Positions 33,571 through 46,184 of a stretch of DNA of 64,000 bases are shown here, piece after piece (positions within the stretch are counted from its first letter, which is position 1; each line of letters begins with the position of its first letter). Made by a program: the position numbers and the translations under genes. The DNA lies in contig CM055274.1 of assembly GCA_029237695.1 (NCBI GenBank), forward strand, positions 22,929,505 to 22,993,504. The letters are read 5' to 3'. Origin of the DNA: Conchocele bisecta. Taxonomy: Eukaryota; Mollusca; Bivalvia; Lucinida; Thyasiridae. The notes beneath the pieces were generated by a model. That model had not been told where the DNA came from, ran no database searches, and saw only the letters and a program-made list of their open reading frames with translations.

Positions 33571-33783
33571 GGGGGCCGTTTCACTACACTTTGTACGACT
33601 AAACTGTTCGTAATTGCAAAATTATGATAGTCTGTACATTTCAAATTAACAGTTTTCTTGTAAACAACTATTGGATTTACATGTATTGAACAATAAATGT
33701 AAATCCATCAATTACATTTCCAGACGATCCTAAATGTGCACTTACGAACATTTTAGTCGTACGAAGTTTAGTAAAACGGACCC
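33571..33783. mobile_element. Foldback, GGCCGTTTCACTA family, copy 1
   Basis: Inverted ends GGGGGCCGTTTCACTACACT / AGTTTAGTAAAACGGACCCC with TACGACTAAA.TGTTCGTAA next. A second copy is at 58925-59163. Confidence 0.85.
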
Positions 33784-33837
33784 CATGGACACCGTGCTTA
33801 TATATTTACAATAATGAGTAGCTGAAGATTCCCATAG

Positions 33838-34300
33838 AAAACAAACGAAAAGAATGGAAAACGCAGTGAAAACGATCGTTTTTTACACCAATATGCATAC
33901 ATGTCGAAATGATTATATAATCCACATCGTTTTAAAGTCACTCTTTTTATTAAATTTTCGACCTCATGGTCTTTATCAAAATAGTGTGAAAATGTTTTTT
34001 CACACTATTTTGATAAAGACCATGTGGTCGAAAATCTTATAAAAATAGTGACTCTAAAACAATGTGTATTAAATGTGCTTCCTTCGGAGGTTATTGGAGA
34101 TTATATAATCCTTTGTTTGTTTGTACAGGAAAACGATATTTTCGTTTAAATACCCGGCTTTCAACTATTTAAACGCATGTTGTTTCTTTCAATGCATCGT
34201 TTTGACATCGTTTTCATTGTTTTTAATTAGAAAACGGTGGTATAATAATGCAAACGATGCCAACACGATGTGTATACGATAGGCAATCGTTCGTTTGTGG
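33838..34300. repeat. AAACG-rich repeat with a 120-bp hairpin
   Basis: Hairpin 33940-34058: TCACTC.TTTTATTAAATTTT...CATGGTCTTTATCAAAATAG and complement. Flanks share AAACGATCGTT motifs with 16290-16570. Confidence 0.6.
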
Positions 34301-34449
34301 AACCAGGAACAAATCCGGATTGTAAACGTGAAAGTCCACAATCTGACAATTTCACTTAATTTCTTCCAAATTCTCTAAAATAGCATAAAGGACCATAATA
34401 ACCGATTTCCTGTTCGTTTGAAATGGGACTAATTTGATTTGTGAGTATT

Positions 34450-35010
34450 GTCTGTTTCACGAAACCTGCCCAAATTTTACGGCTATATAAACAATGCTAA
34501 AACAATATTTTTTTCGATAATATTAAATTAAAGCAAAATTTAAGAATGAGCCTTCTTTTTATTTCGTGAAATTTGGTCAAATATTGATTTTATTGCGGAA
34601 ACAAAATGTGCCCATGTTAAATCCCCATAGACATCTTCACGGAGTGAAGATGTCTGGGGATTTAACATGGGCACATTTTTTAGAATTTCAGAAATACTGG
34701 ATCGATTTTTAAAATTTAACTTTTGTTTTCTTAGTTAGATCATTTCCAAGCTAACTAGCTAGGATTCGGAGTCAATTTCCAAATTATTTCGTTTTTTGAC
34801 TCCTCCCACAACTCCTCTACCTTTTTCCCCCATGTTAAATTCCCATAGACAAATCAATTTTTCGTAATAAAATCAATATTTGACCAAATTTCACGAAATA
34901 AAAAGAAGGATCATTCTTAAATTTTCCATTAATTTAATATTATCGAAAAAAATATAGTTTTTGAATTGTTTATATGGCCGTAAAATTTGGGCAGCTTTCG
35001 TGAAACAGAC
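34450..35010. mobile_element. Foldback with GTCTGTTTCACGAAA ends
   Basis: Left GTCTGTTTCACGAAACCTGC, right GCAGCTTTCGTGAAACAGAC. Arms of about 200 bp remain alignable; an internal perfect hairpin at 34613-34671 (CCATGTTAAATCCCCATAGA arms) is duplicated in part near 34830. Confidence 0.85.
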
Positions 35011-35019
35011 TATAATGTA

Positions 35020-36650
35020 GCATAACGGGTGTTTCATAAATGGTATGGCGAACCGTGCAAATCTTAATCAGACTGTGCGGATGCACAGGCTTATCTTGAT
35101 ATACACTGGTCGCAAAACAAATGAAAAGTCATACAGAGCATGATGTTATTAGCCGATCAAATCAGGGTTCAATATATGTCCACATTTTAGTAGTTACAGA
35201 ATCTCAGGAAAAAATGAGAGAAGTGTTGATTTCCTCCCCAATCAAATTCTCCCAGTTATATTTAGTAAATTACTATGGATTTGCCATTTACTAGGAGGCC
35301 ATTTTGAGTTTTCTGACAATGGAGTATATTAACTGAAATATTATTCCAGTTGAAAGAATTAACCTTTGAATATAGGTGAAGGCGCATTACACAAATATGT
35401 AGCAAGTCAACCGAAATCTCATAAATACCCGATTTTTGGCGGGCATCTTGAAAATATGATAATAATATACTGAATATTAGTGTAGTTTACGTAAATTCTT
35501 TAATATATCCATCTGAAATGTTTTTGAACAACTTACACCAATTTCCAAGTTAAGGACCATGACCTACCTATTGGCTCATATATTGGCAATTTTCGACTTC
35601 CGTCAAGCATAAAGTTCAATGACCTTGAAATGACCTTGAACTTGGGTTAAAAAAATGGTACCCGGAATTTTTGGAAACCTTATACATTCAAGTTTATAAA
35701 AACACCGTGTGCCATAAATTAACAGGAGGTGCCGGAATCTTATATATATACCTATTGCCCAGACTGTAGAAAGATGCCATAATTTAAGAAAAACAAGCGT
35801 GTAAAAAGGTGATTAATTTGGTGTGCAAGTACTGTATGTGAACTTCAATGTATATATTTGCCAATGCAGATATACTGTCTGTATAATCGAGACGCACCAT
35901 GTGATTTTGTACCTACAAACAGGTGCGCAATTTCATAAATATGCTGAAAGTTGATGAAATTCTCAAAGCAAATGCGGAATAGTATTCCGCATTTGCTCTG
36001 AAAATTTCGACAACCTTCGGTGTCATTCCAGGAAAATATCGTAAATTTTGTAATTTTTTTATGAAATTAAGCCTATTTATGTAGGTACAAAACACATGGC
36101 ACATCTTAAGTATCATTATTACACTGGTGCTGCACTCCGCGCCGGTGGAAAATGTAAGACAATCCACTTGAAAAATACAATATGCACCATTATAAAATGT
36201 TTCTAGATGAGTGTTAAAAAATCAATAAAATTACTACTCGTCTTGAAACATTTTTTTACAATTAATGTCGCCTATTGTATCTTTCAAATGGATTGTCTTG
36301 AACTATTGAAGTAAGTGGACTCTTTCTCTAACAGTGCATCACAAATATAGAAAAGTATATGTGACCGTGGCTTGAGAAAAAGGCCTTATGGGGTTTGATC
36401 AATCTGGATATTAATCTGCTAGCACACTCCTGTATGTGAATGTGCAGGCTGATCTGTGCCTACACTGGTCATATTACCATTGAAAGGAAGTAACATCATG
36501 CTTACTATGAGTGTGTATACTTATTATATTATTACATGCTTTATGTGATAATCATGATAATGGAATAAATGATAAAGTATACATGTTTAGCTTCTATTAA
36601 AAATGGTTTTGAATTGGGATATGTATATGATTTTAATTTCAAAAGGTGCC
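35020..36650. other. Intergenic sequence with degraded repeats
   Basis: Fragments of the CACTGGTCA family (35030-35120, 36358-36480), a GCAAATGCGGAATAGTATTC hairpin at 35965-35996 in a foldback at about 35900-36110, and an inverted pair around AATCCACTTG/CAAATGGATTGTC at 36160-36300. No gene recognised. Confidence 0.45.
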
Positions 36651-36700
36651 AGTAAATCTGATGAAAAAATTCCACGCCCCTGGCCCAGGAATACCAATTC

Positions 36701-36828
36701 AGCGATTTCGGTCGGCTGCTGGCATGGTACAGATAAACAGGTCGGCTGTCGGTCGGTATAGTCGACTATACCGACCGACAGACAACCTGTTTACCGGCAC
36801 TATGCTGGCAGCCGACCGAAATCGCAGA
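36701..36828. repeat. Palindrome interrupting the 3' end of a transposase pseudogene
   Basis: Inverted repeat GCGATTTCGGTCGGCTGC...GGTCGGTATAGTCGACTATACC...GCAGCCGACCGAAATCGC centred near 36765. It lies just beyond the last transposase-like codons. Confidence 0.85.
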
Positions 36829-36872
36829 ATCTTTGCAATCAATAGAAAAGTAAATGTTTGATGGCGAAATAA

Positions 36873-37799
36873 GTGAATCTTCACTTCTGCAGCTACCGAG
36901 CCAACACTGTCCTTGACAGCAAATCCTCTGTCCGCCAACACTAAATCCCCAGGTAATAACTTGGACAGGAAGTCACTGTTCTCTGTCACAAACTTGTCAC
37001 TCACACGACCACCCCATGCTTTCGATATGAAGGACACACTGCCCTGAGGAGGGTTTCTGCTCTGGCTTTCAAACCACTTAGTTTCTCAACAAATACCTCA
37101 AAACAATCAATTATCACTGCACACCTGTGGCCGAAGTACTTCCTAAATTCCATTGGCATGGTTTTTCTCAATGTCTCGCGCTCTGGCCATCTTATGAGTT
37201 TCTTTAGCCGCTTGTACATACAGTCAATTGTCCGTGTAAAAAAGTCTAGATATTGTTGATTGAGTAGTGTGAAATTCATACGTAAGAAAGAGATTTGACA
37301 CATTTAGTCGCAATTTCACTAATGTCAATATCATTACCTTGAATTTGGGCATGACCAGACTGGATGGCAGGTGAGGCTCCAGAAAATTAAACAATATAGA
37401 TAGAACTGTGAATGATGGTAATCCTGTTAAATGTTTCACCTTCTCGTCACTACCCTTAAAATAACTTGCAGTGAATTTAGTTTCCAAAATGGGCCACTTT
37501 TTCCTTAAACTCCCCATTCTCTGTACGCAGTTCCTGCAGCTCCAGCGACATAGCCTCCATGAGTGGACTATCAACATCAGCCTGTGACTGAACGCCGTCT
37601 TCATCAACGCTGTCACCCATATCCATACCCGTCTCAGTGTGATCAGGTCCAACAATAGTTGTGGATTCAGCTGGCTTCCTTCTCTTCTTTTCCTGCTGCC
37701 GATCATATCTTGATGTAGATGGTGCTCACTTTTGTCCGCCCAGATTAACTGATGGTGCCCAGTTTGGGTTAAGATGGTCATACAACTCTGCCTTCTTTC
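36873..37799 (-). pseudogene. THAP-type DDE transposase pseudogene
   Basis: Read on the minus strand from a good acceptor (TATGTTTCAG, ending 37800). A THAP-like tail (AELYDHLNPNWAPSVNLG) is followed by a TGA, a basic and acidic linker (RQQEKKRRKPAES..., LELQELRTENGEF), then in another frame HLTGLPSFTVLSILFNFLEP and an HTH-like segment, and [21 protein letters not shown] further frame gives [14 protein letters not shown] and [18 protein letters not shown]. The two Asp (IIDCFE, LADRGF) match the first two catalytic residues of DDE_Tnp_4-type transposases linked to THAP domains. Defects: an in-frame stop, a frameshift near 37500 in an A/T run, a frameshift with loss of about 16 codons near 37060, and no third catalytic acidic residue because the gene stops at 36873 next to a palindrome. 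Confidence 0.82.
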
Positions 37800-37904
37800 C
37801 TGAAACATATACATAATATATATTTAAAACAAATGAATACATGTGTACTGGTCAGATATTGTAACTTTGCACATTTAGTTACAATATAATAACTTATTTT
37901 TATT

Positions 37905-38005
37905 ATTTCTTCTCGGAAGTATATGTTGTATACACCATCTGAACATTCTTACGGAGACGGTTCAGATGAGTGGTCACAACATTTAAATGCACTTTTGAGG
38001 AGAAA
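37905..38005. repeat. Hairpin related to the composite element
   Basis: ATTTCTTCTCGGAAGTATAT..., then CATCTGAAC...GAGACGGTTCAGATGAGTGG: a diverged copy of the second palindrome of the composite family. Confidence 0.65.
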
Positions 38006-38479
38006 TAAAAACGAAAATGTGTAGTCTAAGTCATATGAAATATCACTGAAATATTGACAATTTATGACAAATTTTATACATATGACATACGCCATGTGAT
38101 TTTGCATGTACAAACATGTGCGCACTTTGATGAAAACTATTTACAAATTTTACAATATCTTTCATAAATAACATTGAATGGTGACAACATGGTAACATTC
38201 TGCATTTGCTCTGAGAATTTCATCAACGTTTGGCATGATTTACAGTAAATATCGCAAAATCTGTAAACATTTTTCATGAAATTCCACACAAACTGCAATT
38301 TTTTATTGTCCGAGGTCCATCAAAATACATCATCTCGCACGTCTTAAGCATGTTAAGTACAGTGAAAGCACGGGTATCAAACATTATAATTCAGTGGGTG
38401 GCCGCAGGGCTCCAGATAAGGAATTATTAATTAGGTTTGAGGCGGCTTTCAGCTGCGCCGAAAACCTATTGTATTTGTT

Positions 38480-39056
38480 TTTTTTTGTTTTTTTTTTGTT
38501 TTTTTTTTTATTCAGCCGTTCAGTCTACAGCCCAAACCGCTGGTCGGATCGAATTCAAATATAGATATCTCTTAATGCCACTTTCCACGAAACCGGAAGT
38601 GACGTCATACTTTCTATAACTTCCTTATTTTCCAACCGATTTCAAAAATTCTTTTTGCATTGGAAAGCTGACAAAATTCTCTATCTCGAACTCGAACCGA
38701 ATTTCGGTTGATAACGGGTGGTCTTTACAAACGTTTTCCAATTTGTACAGTAATGTCAGCAACATCATTTCTTGCCAGTGTGATAGGGGAGTGTCAGGTG
38801 CATAAAAGATGATAATTTTCAGAGCTATATCTTGACTACTTACGGCTCTATTCGATGTCAAAGATGAACGTATTTTTTTCAAGTTTTCAAAATAGAGCAA
38901 ACGGATGTGACGTCAGCTTCGTTATTTATCATTCGATTTCAATTGTTTTTGCTGTAGTCGATATTTCAGTCCTTTAGCTAAAATTTTGGCTGAGGATCGA
39001 ACCCGGTATCCCTCGCTCCGAGTCCATCGCTCTTCCTCTAAGCTAACCGGCCCCAC
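38480..39056 (-). mobile_element. Candidate tRNA-derived SINE with A-rich tail
   Basis: Minus strand: GGGGCCGGTTAGCTTAGAGG then AAGAGC (A-box like) and CCGGGTTCGATCCTCAGCC (B box) at 38988-39056. A body of about 480 bp with several TGACGTCA-like motifs follows, then an A-rich stretch (complement of the T-runs at 38478-38511). The acceptor arms do not pair fully, so it is not a functional tRNA. Element limits are inferred. Confidence 0.5.
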
Positions 39057-39215
39057 ATCGGTGTGATGATGCGAACACAATAATGTTGGACTGTTCATTC
39101 TAAAACTTCAGAAATTCTTTTTGCAACCGATAGTTTACACCTTGGGCTAAAGCTTAGTTACACATGAAATCAATGTTTGAGGCTCAAACCGTTAATGCAG
39201 CTCAAGCTGCTCTAG

Positions 39216-39562
39216 TTGAGTATTGTTACTCCATCAGTTCTGAAGCAATTGGGTATTTCAAAATTTTAATTGGGTAAAATTAAATCACACTACTGTTTAC
39301 ACATCAACAGAAAGCAATTATTTAATAGTTTGTTTCGAAATGAATATATATCTTGGCATTTCATTAGAATTGTCTCCTTGGATGTGTTTTCATGGAAAAA
39401 TATACTATATTGTTGTCTGTTTATTGTTTTCTGCAGCATGATAAAGGTACCACACTTGTGCTCATTGCTTTTTGATACTCACTACTTCTGATTTCAATTG
39501 GGTTTTTGGCAATTTTAATTGGGTATTTACGCAAATACGCAGCTTATCTGTGGCGCTGATTG
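39216..39562. mobile_element. GCTCCAGATAAGG family element, copy 3
   Basis: Left end partly lost; right end GCAGCTTATCTGTGGCGC kept. The inner hairpin has lost one arm. Confidence 0.7.
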
Positions 39563-39599
39563 TTACTCCATCATTTCTGAAGCAATTTGGTATTTCAAA

Positions 39600-40590
39600 A
39601 TTGTAATGGGGCTGAAGACCCGCCAGGAAAACAAGCCTAGGTAGGGGGCATTTGGGCAGGTTTTTTTACGGAAAACTCAACATATAACTTTTCATGAATT
39701 TTACACCATAATTCCACACTTTGGTGCTCTACGTGTTGATATGCACAGCTAGGGGGAACAAATGTTAGAACATCGTGTTTCCGAACAATTTGTGCCCGAT
39801 TTCGGATGGGAACAGCCATTATGGTCGATAAATGTAACATCAAACCACCTCACCATTTGTGTGTACGCAGTAAAAAATAGTTCCACATTTGATAAAACGA
39901 TTTCTCAGCTACAGACTCTGTAATTGTACAAACTAATACAAATAATACACAGGATTGATAAATAAAACCAATATTAATTAATTTAGATCAAGCTTTATCT
40001 ACTTTTCTCAAAACGCGCTCATGCGCAATAATTTACGTCTGCTTGTAATTTGGAAACATTCGGCGTCTTCTTCTCCGATCGGTAGGTGTTAAAACTGTTT
40101 AAATCGGTACATCCCAAGACATTACTAGTCTCACAGAACGTTAGAAAGATCATACTGTAGCCATATCATCTCCAGGAACATGGTACAAGTACTGGTTCAT
40201 GCGCAGGTCCCGATAATTGCAGTAAAGTGTTTCACTTTTGTTACCCCACCCACTTCGTTGACGTTCGTAATCTGAAACAACCAAGTGCTGACAAAGATAA
40301 CACAGGGATGCGACTTGTAAATAGTTTTGTTGTGTGGCAGTTAACTTTGTTGCTCATTGTATGTATTTGTTTTGGTAGATCTTTGGGATTCTCTTGTGTC
40401 TGAAAGCAAAGTGTGTTTCTAGACGGAAAGTTGCAAAAAATGTCTGCACAATTTTCGTCATATCATTGGCAGTAACCAGTAGTCGGACTGTACCAATAGC
40501 AGGACAAAATGATTAAACTTCTCAGTGGAAGTCTTTGTCAATAATATCCTATTTATAACTGATTTTTTTCTAATTTCTCCTTGAAAGTAT
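39600..40590. other. Intergenic sequence, nothing recognised
   Basis: No conserved coding block, RNA gene or clear repeat seen. The end (40560-40625) has a fragment of the composite family (TTTGAACCGTCTCG). Confidence 0.4.
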
Positions 40591-40621
40591 ATTCTGTGAC
40601 CACCATTTGAACCGTCTCGTT

Positions 40622-43600
40622 GAGAATAGCGTGTAATCAAATTGATCGTCCGTCCTTTCAGAAGAATAGTATGTAACCTATGTAACCAAAGACATATAGC
40701 GTGTAGCCCAAAATAAAAGGCATTAAATATAAAAAAATCCGATTGATCGTCCATCCTTTCAGAAGAATAGTATGTAACTGTATGTAACCAAAGACATATA
40801 GCGTGTAAACCAAAATGAAAGGCATTATTTAAATATAAAAAATCAAATTGATCGTCCGTCCTTTCAGGAGAATAGTATGTAACTGATGTAACCGTATGTA
40901 ACCAAAGACATAAAGCGTGTAACGCAAAATAAAAGGCATTAAATATAAAAAAATCAGATTGATCGTCCATCCTTTCAGAAGAATAGTATGTAACTGTATG
41001 TAACCAAAGACATATAGCGTGTAAACCAAAATGAAAGGCATTATTTAAATATAAAAAATCAAATTGATCGTCCGTCCTTTCAGAAGAATAGTATGTAACC
41101 GATGTAACCGTATGTAACCAAAGACAAAGAGTGTGTAACCCAAAAATGAAAGGCATTACATATAAAAAAAATCAGATTGATCGTCCGTCCTTTCAGAAGA
41201 ATAGTATGTAACCGATGTAACCGTATGTAACCAAAGACATATAGCGTGTAACCCAAAATGAAAGGCATTAAATATAAAAATTCAGATTGATCGTCCGTCC
41301 TTTCAGAAGAATAGTATGTAACCAAAGACATATAGTGTGTAACCGTCTAACCCAAAATGAAAGGCATTGAATATAAAAAAATCAGATTGATTGTCCATCC
41401 ATTTCAGAAGAATAGTATGTAACCGACCCCCCCCCCCCTGTAACCAAAGACATATAGCGTGTAACCGTGTAACCCAAAAATGAAAGGCATTAAATATAAA
41501 AATTCAGATTGATCGTCCGTCCTTTCAGAAGAATAGTATGTAACCAAAGACATATAGTGTGTAACCGTCTAACCAAAATTGAAGGCATAAATATAAAAAA
41601 ATATAAAAAAATCAGATTGATTGTCCATCCTTTCAGAAGAATAGTATGTAACCGTATGTAACCAAAGACATATAGCGTGTAACCCAAAATGAAAGGCATT
41701 AAATATAAAAAAAATCAGATCGATCGTCCGTCCTTTCAGAATAATACTAGTATGTAACCTGGTAACCAAAGACATATAGCGTGTAACCCAAAATGAAAGG
41801 CATTAAATATAAAAAAAATCAGATGATCGTCCATCCTTTCAGAAGAATACTATATATGTAACCGATGTAACCGTATGTAACCAAAGACATATAGCGTGTA
41901 ACCGTGTAACCGAAAATGAAAGGCATTAAATATAAAAAAATCAGATTGATCGTCCATCCTTTCAGAAGAATACTATATATGTAACCGATGTAACCGTATG
42001 TAACCAAAGACATATAGCGTGTAACCGTGTAACCCAAAATGAAAGGCATTAAATATAAAAAAAATCAGATTGATTGTCCATCCTTTCAGAAGAATAGTAT
42101 GTAACCGATGTAACCAAAGACATATAGCGTGTAACCGTGTAACCCAAAATGAAAGGCATTAAATATAAAAAAATCAGATTGATTGTCCATCCTTTCAGAA
42201 GAATAGTATGTAACCGATGTAACCAGACATATAGCGTGTAACCGTGTAACCCAAAATGAAAGGCATTAAATATGAAAAAACAGATTGATCGTCCATCCTT
42301 TCAGAAGAATACTATATATGTAACCGATGTAACCGTATGTAACCAAAGACATATAGCGTGTAACCGAAAATGAAAGGCATTAAATATAAAAAATCAAATT
42401 GATCGTCCGTCCTTTCAGAAGAATAGTATGTAACCAAAGACATATAGCGTGTAACCCAAAATGAAAGGCATTACATATGAAAAAATCAGATTGATCGTCC
42501 ATCCTTTCAGAAGAATACTATATATGTAACCGATGTAACCGTATGTAACCAAAGACATATATCGTGTAACCGTGTAACCCAAAATGAAAGGCATTAAATA
42601 TAAAAAAAATCAGATTGATTGTCCATCCTTTCAGAAGAATAGTATGCAACCGATGTAACCGTATGTAACCAAAGACATATAGCGTGTAACCGTGTAACCC
42701 AAAATGAAAGGCATTAAATATAAAAAAAATCAGATTGATTGTCCATCCTTTAGAAGAATATGTATGCAACCGATGTAACCGTATGTAACCAAAGACATAT
42801 AGCGTGTAACCGTTTAACCCAAAATGAAAGGCATTAAATATAAAAAAATCAGATTGATTGTCCATCCTTTCAGAAGAATAGTATGTAACCGATGTAACCA
42901 AAGACATATAGCGTGTAACCGTGTAACCCAAAATGAAAGGCATTAAATATAAAAACATCAGATTGATCGTCCATCCTTTCAGAAGAATAGTATGTAACCG
43001 TATATAACCAAAGACATATAGCGTGTAACCGTGTAACCCAAAATGAAAGGCATTAAATGTAAAAAATCAAATTGATCGTCCGTCCTTTCAGAAGAATAGT
43101 ATGTAACCGAAGTAACCGTATGTAACCAAAGATACATAGCGTGTAACCCAAAATGAAAGGCATTAAATATAAAAAATCAAATTGATCGTCCGTCCTTTCA
43201 GAAGAATATTATGCAACCGTATGTAACCAAAGACAAAGAGCATGTAACCCAAAAATGAAAGGCATTAAATATAAAAAAATCAGATTGATCGTCCGTCCTT
43301 TCAGAAGAATAGTGTGTAACCGTATGTAACCAAAGACATATAGCGGGTAACCGTCTAACCCAAAATGAAAGGCATTAAATATAAAAAAAATCAGATTGAT
43401 TGTCCATCCTTTCAGAAGAATAGTATGTAACCGTATGTAACCAAAGACATATAGCGTGTAACCCAAACTGAAAGGCATTAAATATAAAAAATCAGATTGA
43501 TCGTCCGTCCTTTCAGAAGAATAGTATGTAACCGTATGCAACCAAAGACATATAGCGTGTAACCCAAAATGAAAGGTATTAAATATAAAAAAATCAGATT

Positions 43601-43805
43601 GATCGTCCATCCTTTCAGAAGATTAGTATGTAACCGATGTAACCGTATGTAACCAAAGACATATAGCGTGTAACCGTGTAACCCAAAATGAAAGGCATTA
43701 AATATAAAAAATCAAATTGATCGTCCGTCCTTTCAGAAGAATAGTATGTAACCAAAGACATATAGCGTGTAACCGTCTAACCCAAAATGAAAGGCATTAA
43801 ATATA
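40622..43805. repeat. Minisatellite, ~95-125-bp unit, about 29 copies
   Basis: Unit blocks: AAATATAAAAAAATCAGATT, GATCGTCC(A/G)TCCTTTCAGA, AGAATAGTATGTAACC, then one to three GTAACC-type hexamer repeats, AAAGACATATAGCGTGTAAC, CCAAAATGAAAGGCATT. Unit length varies with the number of TGTAACCG modules. Minus-strand open frames (for example 40458-41156) are repeat artefacts. Confidence 0.97.
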
Positions 43806-45255
43806 GCAAGAACAATTATAACATGAATGATCATGTTATAAAAGAACGCTTTGAGTGTATGTTATTATTATTGAGGCCAACTACATGTTTGCAAGTAGCA
43901 TGTAAAGTTATAGATATCAGGGTATGGGATCAGTGGTTTCCGAACCTGCTTTTCCGACGTGACGTATTCAGTGACGTCATTTTTACAGTAAATTTTCTTG
44001 AAACTTTTCCAAGCAAACACGGACGGATTTCGATGATATGTATCACCATAGAAGTGACATACCGGTTCGATGATATGTATCACACCATACATTCACGTTC
44101 TTTAGATTTATATTCACATCCATGGAAACCGATTCTTCGTCAAAACCAGAAAATTGTTAGATTAAAGCAAACTATACCATAATGCAAGAACTGGCATCAT
44201 TAAACGAAAGCTAATCCCCTCGCACTGGCATCATTAAACGAAGCTAATCCCCTCGCTGGTAGCCTTGATAATAAAAAATACTCCGTAACCTTGGGCGGTC
44301 GAACGTGGGTCATATGAGTCTACTCATATGCTAAACCATGCTCCATCCATAGACACACATTATGGCCAAATAATATCAAAATAAAATCGTGGAAGCAGTT
44401 CACAAGTTATTGAAAAATGAAAGGTGTTACTAGCGTACGTACATACGTACGCAGTACATGGACTAACGATATACCAACTCTTGCCTATCGGCGAGGGGAT
44501 ACTAATTGGCAACCTGTTAAGCATTTACTGCGTTATGTTTCATTAAACTCTGTCTTTCCATTATAAAGATATTACATTCAACATCCTGCACCACCTTTAA
44601 TTGACATGGCGCAATTTTAAATATTGCGCGGGCCGAATTTTCCCAATTTTAGTACTTTCCACTAACAAAAAAACCGACATCTAGTCGCACGCTGACTGAG
44701 CCGCGATCTATAAACTTACCCAGGGAGTTTACATTGCAAACATAGTGTACCAATATGAACTTGTGAGTGAAATTCACAACAGGTCATACATTACATCGAA
44801 ACAGAAATCATTGCCTTGAAAAAGTCTGAGAAATATTACACACACACAAGTACACATTCAAACGGCTGTATGTCAAAAATTGTTCTGCGACTTTGCACTG
44901 CAGTGGAGTATCCAGATTCATGCAGAGGGGGTGTGAATTGTGAATGGAGTTTGGAAGGGGGTGCGAGAACATACATTCAATTTCTTCCACTGTAGTGATT
45001 TTCACATATATTATACAGGTAGTTATTTCCCCCAGAAAACGTAGGTTAAAGTAAAAAAATACACACCTGACCAAATGTTACGGGATGCAATTACACACCA
45101 TGTCATTGGATTTTGTACTGTACACCCACTGGTGAATACATGTGACAAGTGTTTTGTATGATGTGGTGTTTGTGAATGAGCTGATAAGACAAGCCTTTGC
45201 ACTTAATGACTGGGTGCCAGACATCCTTCAGCAAAGTTGCAAATCATGATTTGAA
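43806..45255. other. Intergenic sequence with a small tandem duplication
   Basis: A palindrome TAACATGAATGATCATGTTA at 43818, and a 30-bp direct duplication at about 44190-44252 (GGCATCATTAAACGAA, GCTAATCCCCTCGC). No gene seen. Confidence 0.45.
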
Positions 45256-45259
45256 TTGG

Positions 45260-45660
45260 GGTCCCATCTATTTGGCACAAAGTGTTCTTTATAGGAATTA
45301 AATATTAAATAAGTATAATTGTGTAACTATTCCAACAGTTTTAAAAAATACGAGTGCCTGCTACACAGAAATATTCACTTAGTAATCTTAGGTTTACTGA
45401 TAGGTTGTATCATCGTGCTATTTTGATTGTAAATGAGGCAGGTCATTTTTAAATTATTTATATCAACTAAATGTGTCACCTGAATATTGACTTGCACCTG
45501 AATAAATATTTGTATTGACTTGTTACAAAATATGATCATTGCACATCAAAAGATAAATAGAGAGAATAAATAGTTGTTTCCATTAACATTTTAAAGAGTC
45601 AATGTTATCGCCCTTGATATCAAAGTGGCAATTCAAGCTTGATGTAAAAATAATAATAAT
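45260..45660 (+). repeat. TTAA-flanked MITE family, diverged partial copy
   Basis: TTCTTTATAGGAATTAAATA, CGAGTGCCTGCTACACAGA, TGTCACCTGAATATTG and GTTATCGCCCTTGATATCA are recognisable; terminal repeats are lost. Confidence 0.65.
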
Positions 45661-46184
45661 GTAAAATTAACATGGTTGATATGATTTTTTTAAGAATTTT
45701 ACCAAATTTTCTACAACGGCCATCTTGGATTATGCGACGACCTCCATTTTAACAAATATGAAAATGCTTCACCCACGCACCACAACTGTGAAGTCTGACC
45801 AGCGTCGGCCAAACGGTATATGAGAAGAAGACGAAATCTATAATTAAAGGAGGACCTGTCGGCGGCCATCTTGTATGATGTATCATCCGATTTTGACAAT
45901 ACCCACGATACCTTCGATTTGATATATATCAGGACCATATTAGGTCAAATTTGAAATATCGCCATGTGCCAGATACAAAATCAATGCGTGAACAAACAAA
46001 GGGAGAACACTGGAATATTAGTGAGGCAAGAGTTGTGATAAATATACAAAAAGGAATTCCAGTTATGCTCGGGACACAAAATCAGTACATGTATCCGAAA
46101 AAAAACAAAAGAAATCAGTATGGTAAGATATGTTATTCTTGCCTTTAAGGACTAGAGCAAGTGAGCGGGGTCTCACACATACCC

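Noticed and set aside
38988..39056. Functional tRNA gene on the minus strand
   Set aside because: Promoter boxes are present but the acceptor and anticodon arms do not pair well; better explained as a SINE head.
40458..41156. 232-codon minus-strand frame and neighbours through 43.6 kb
   Set aside because: Repetitive peptide from the minisatellite; other units shift frame as unit length changes, with no initiation context or domain.
45951..46148. 65-codon frame as a small gene
   Set aside because: No recognisable motif, no flanking splice signals judged convincing, and base composition like the surrounding non-coding DNA.
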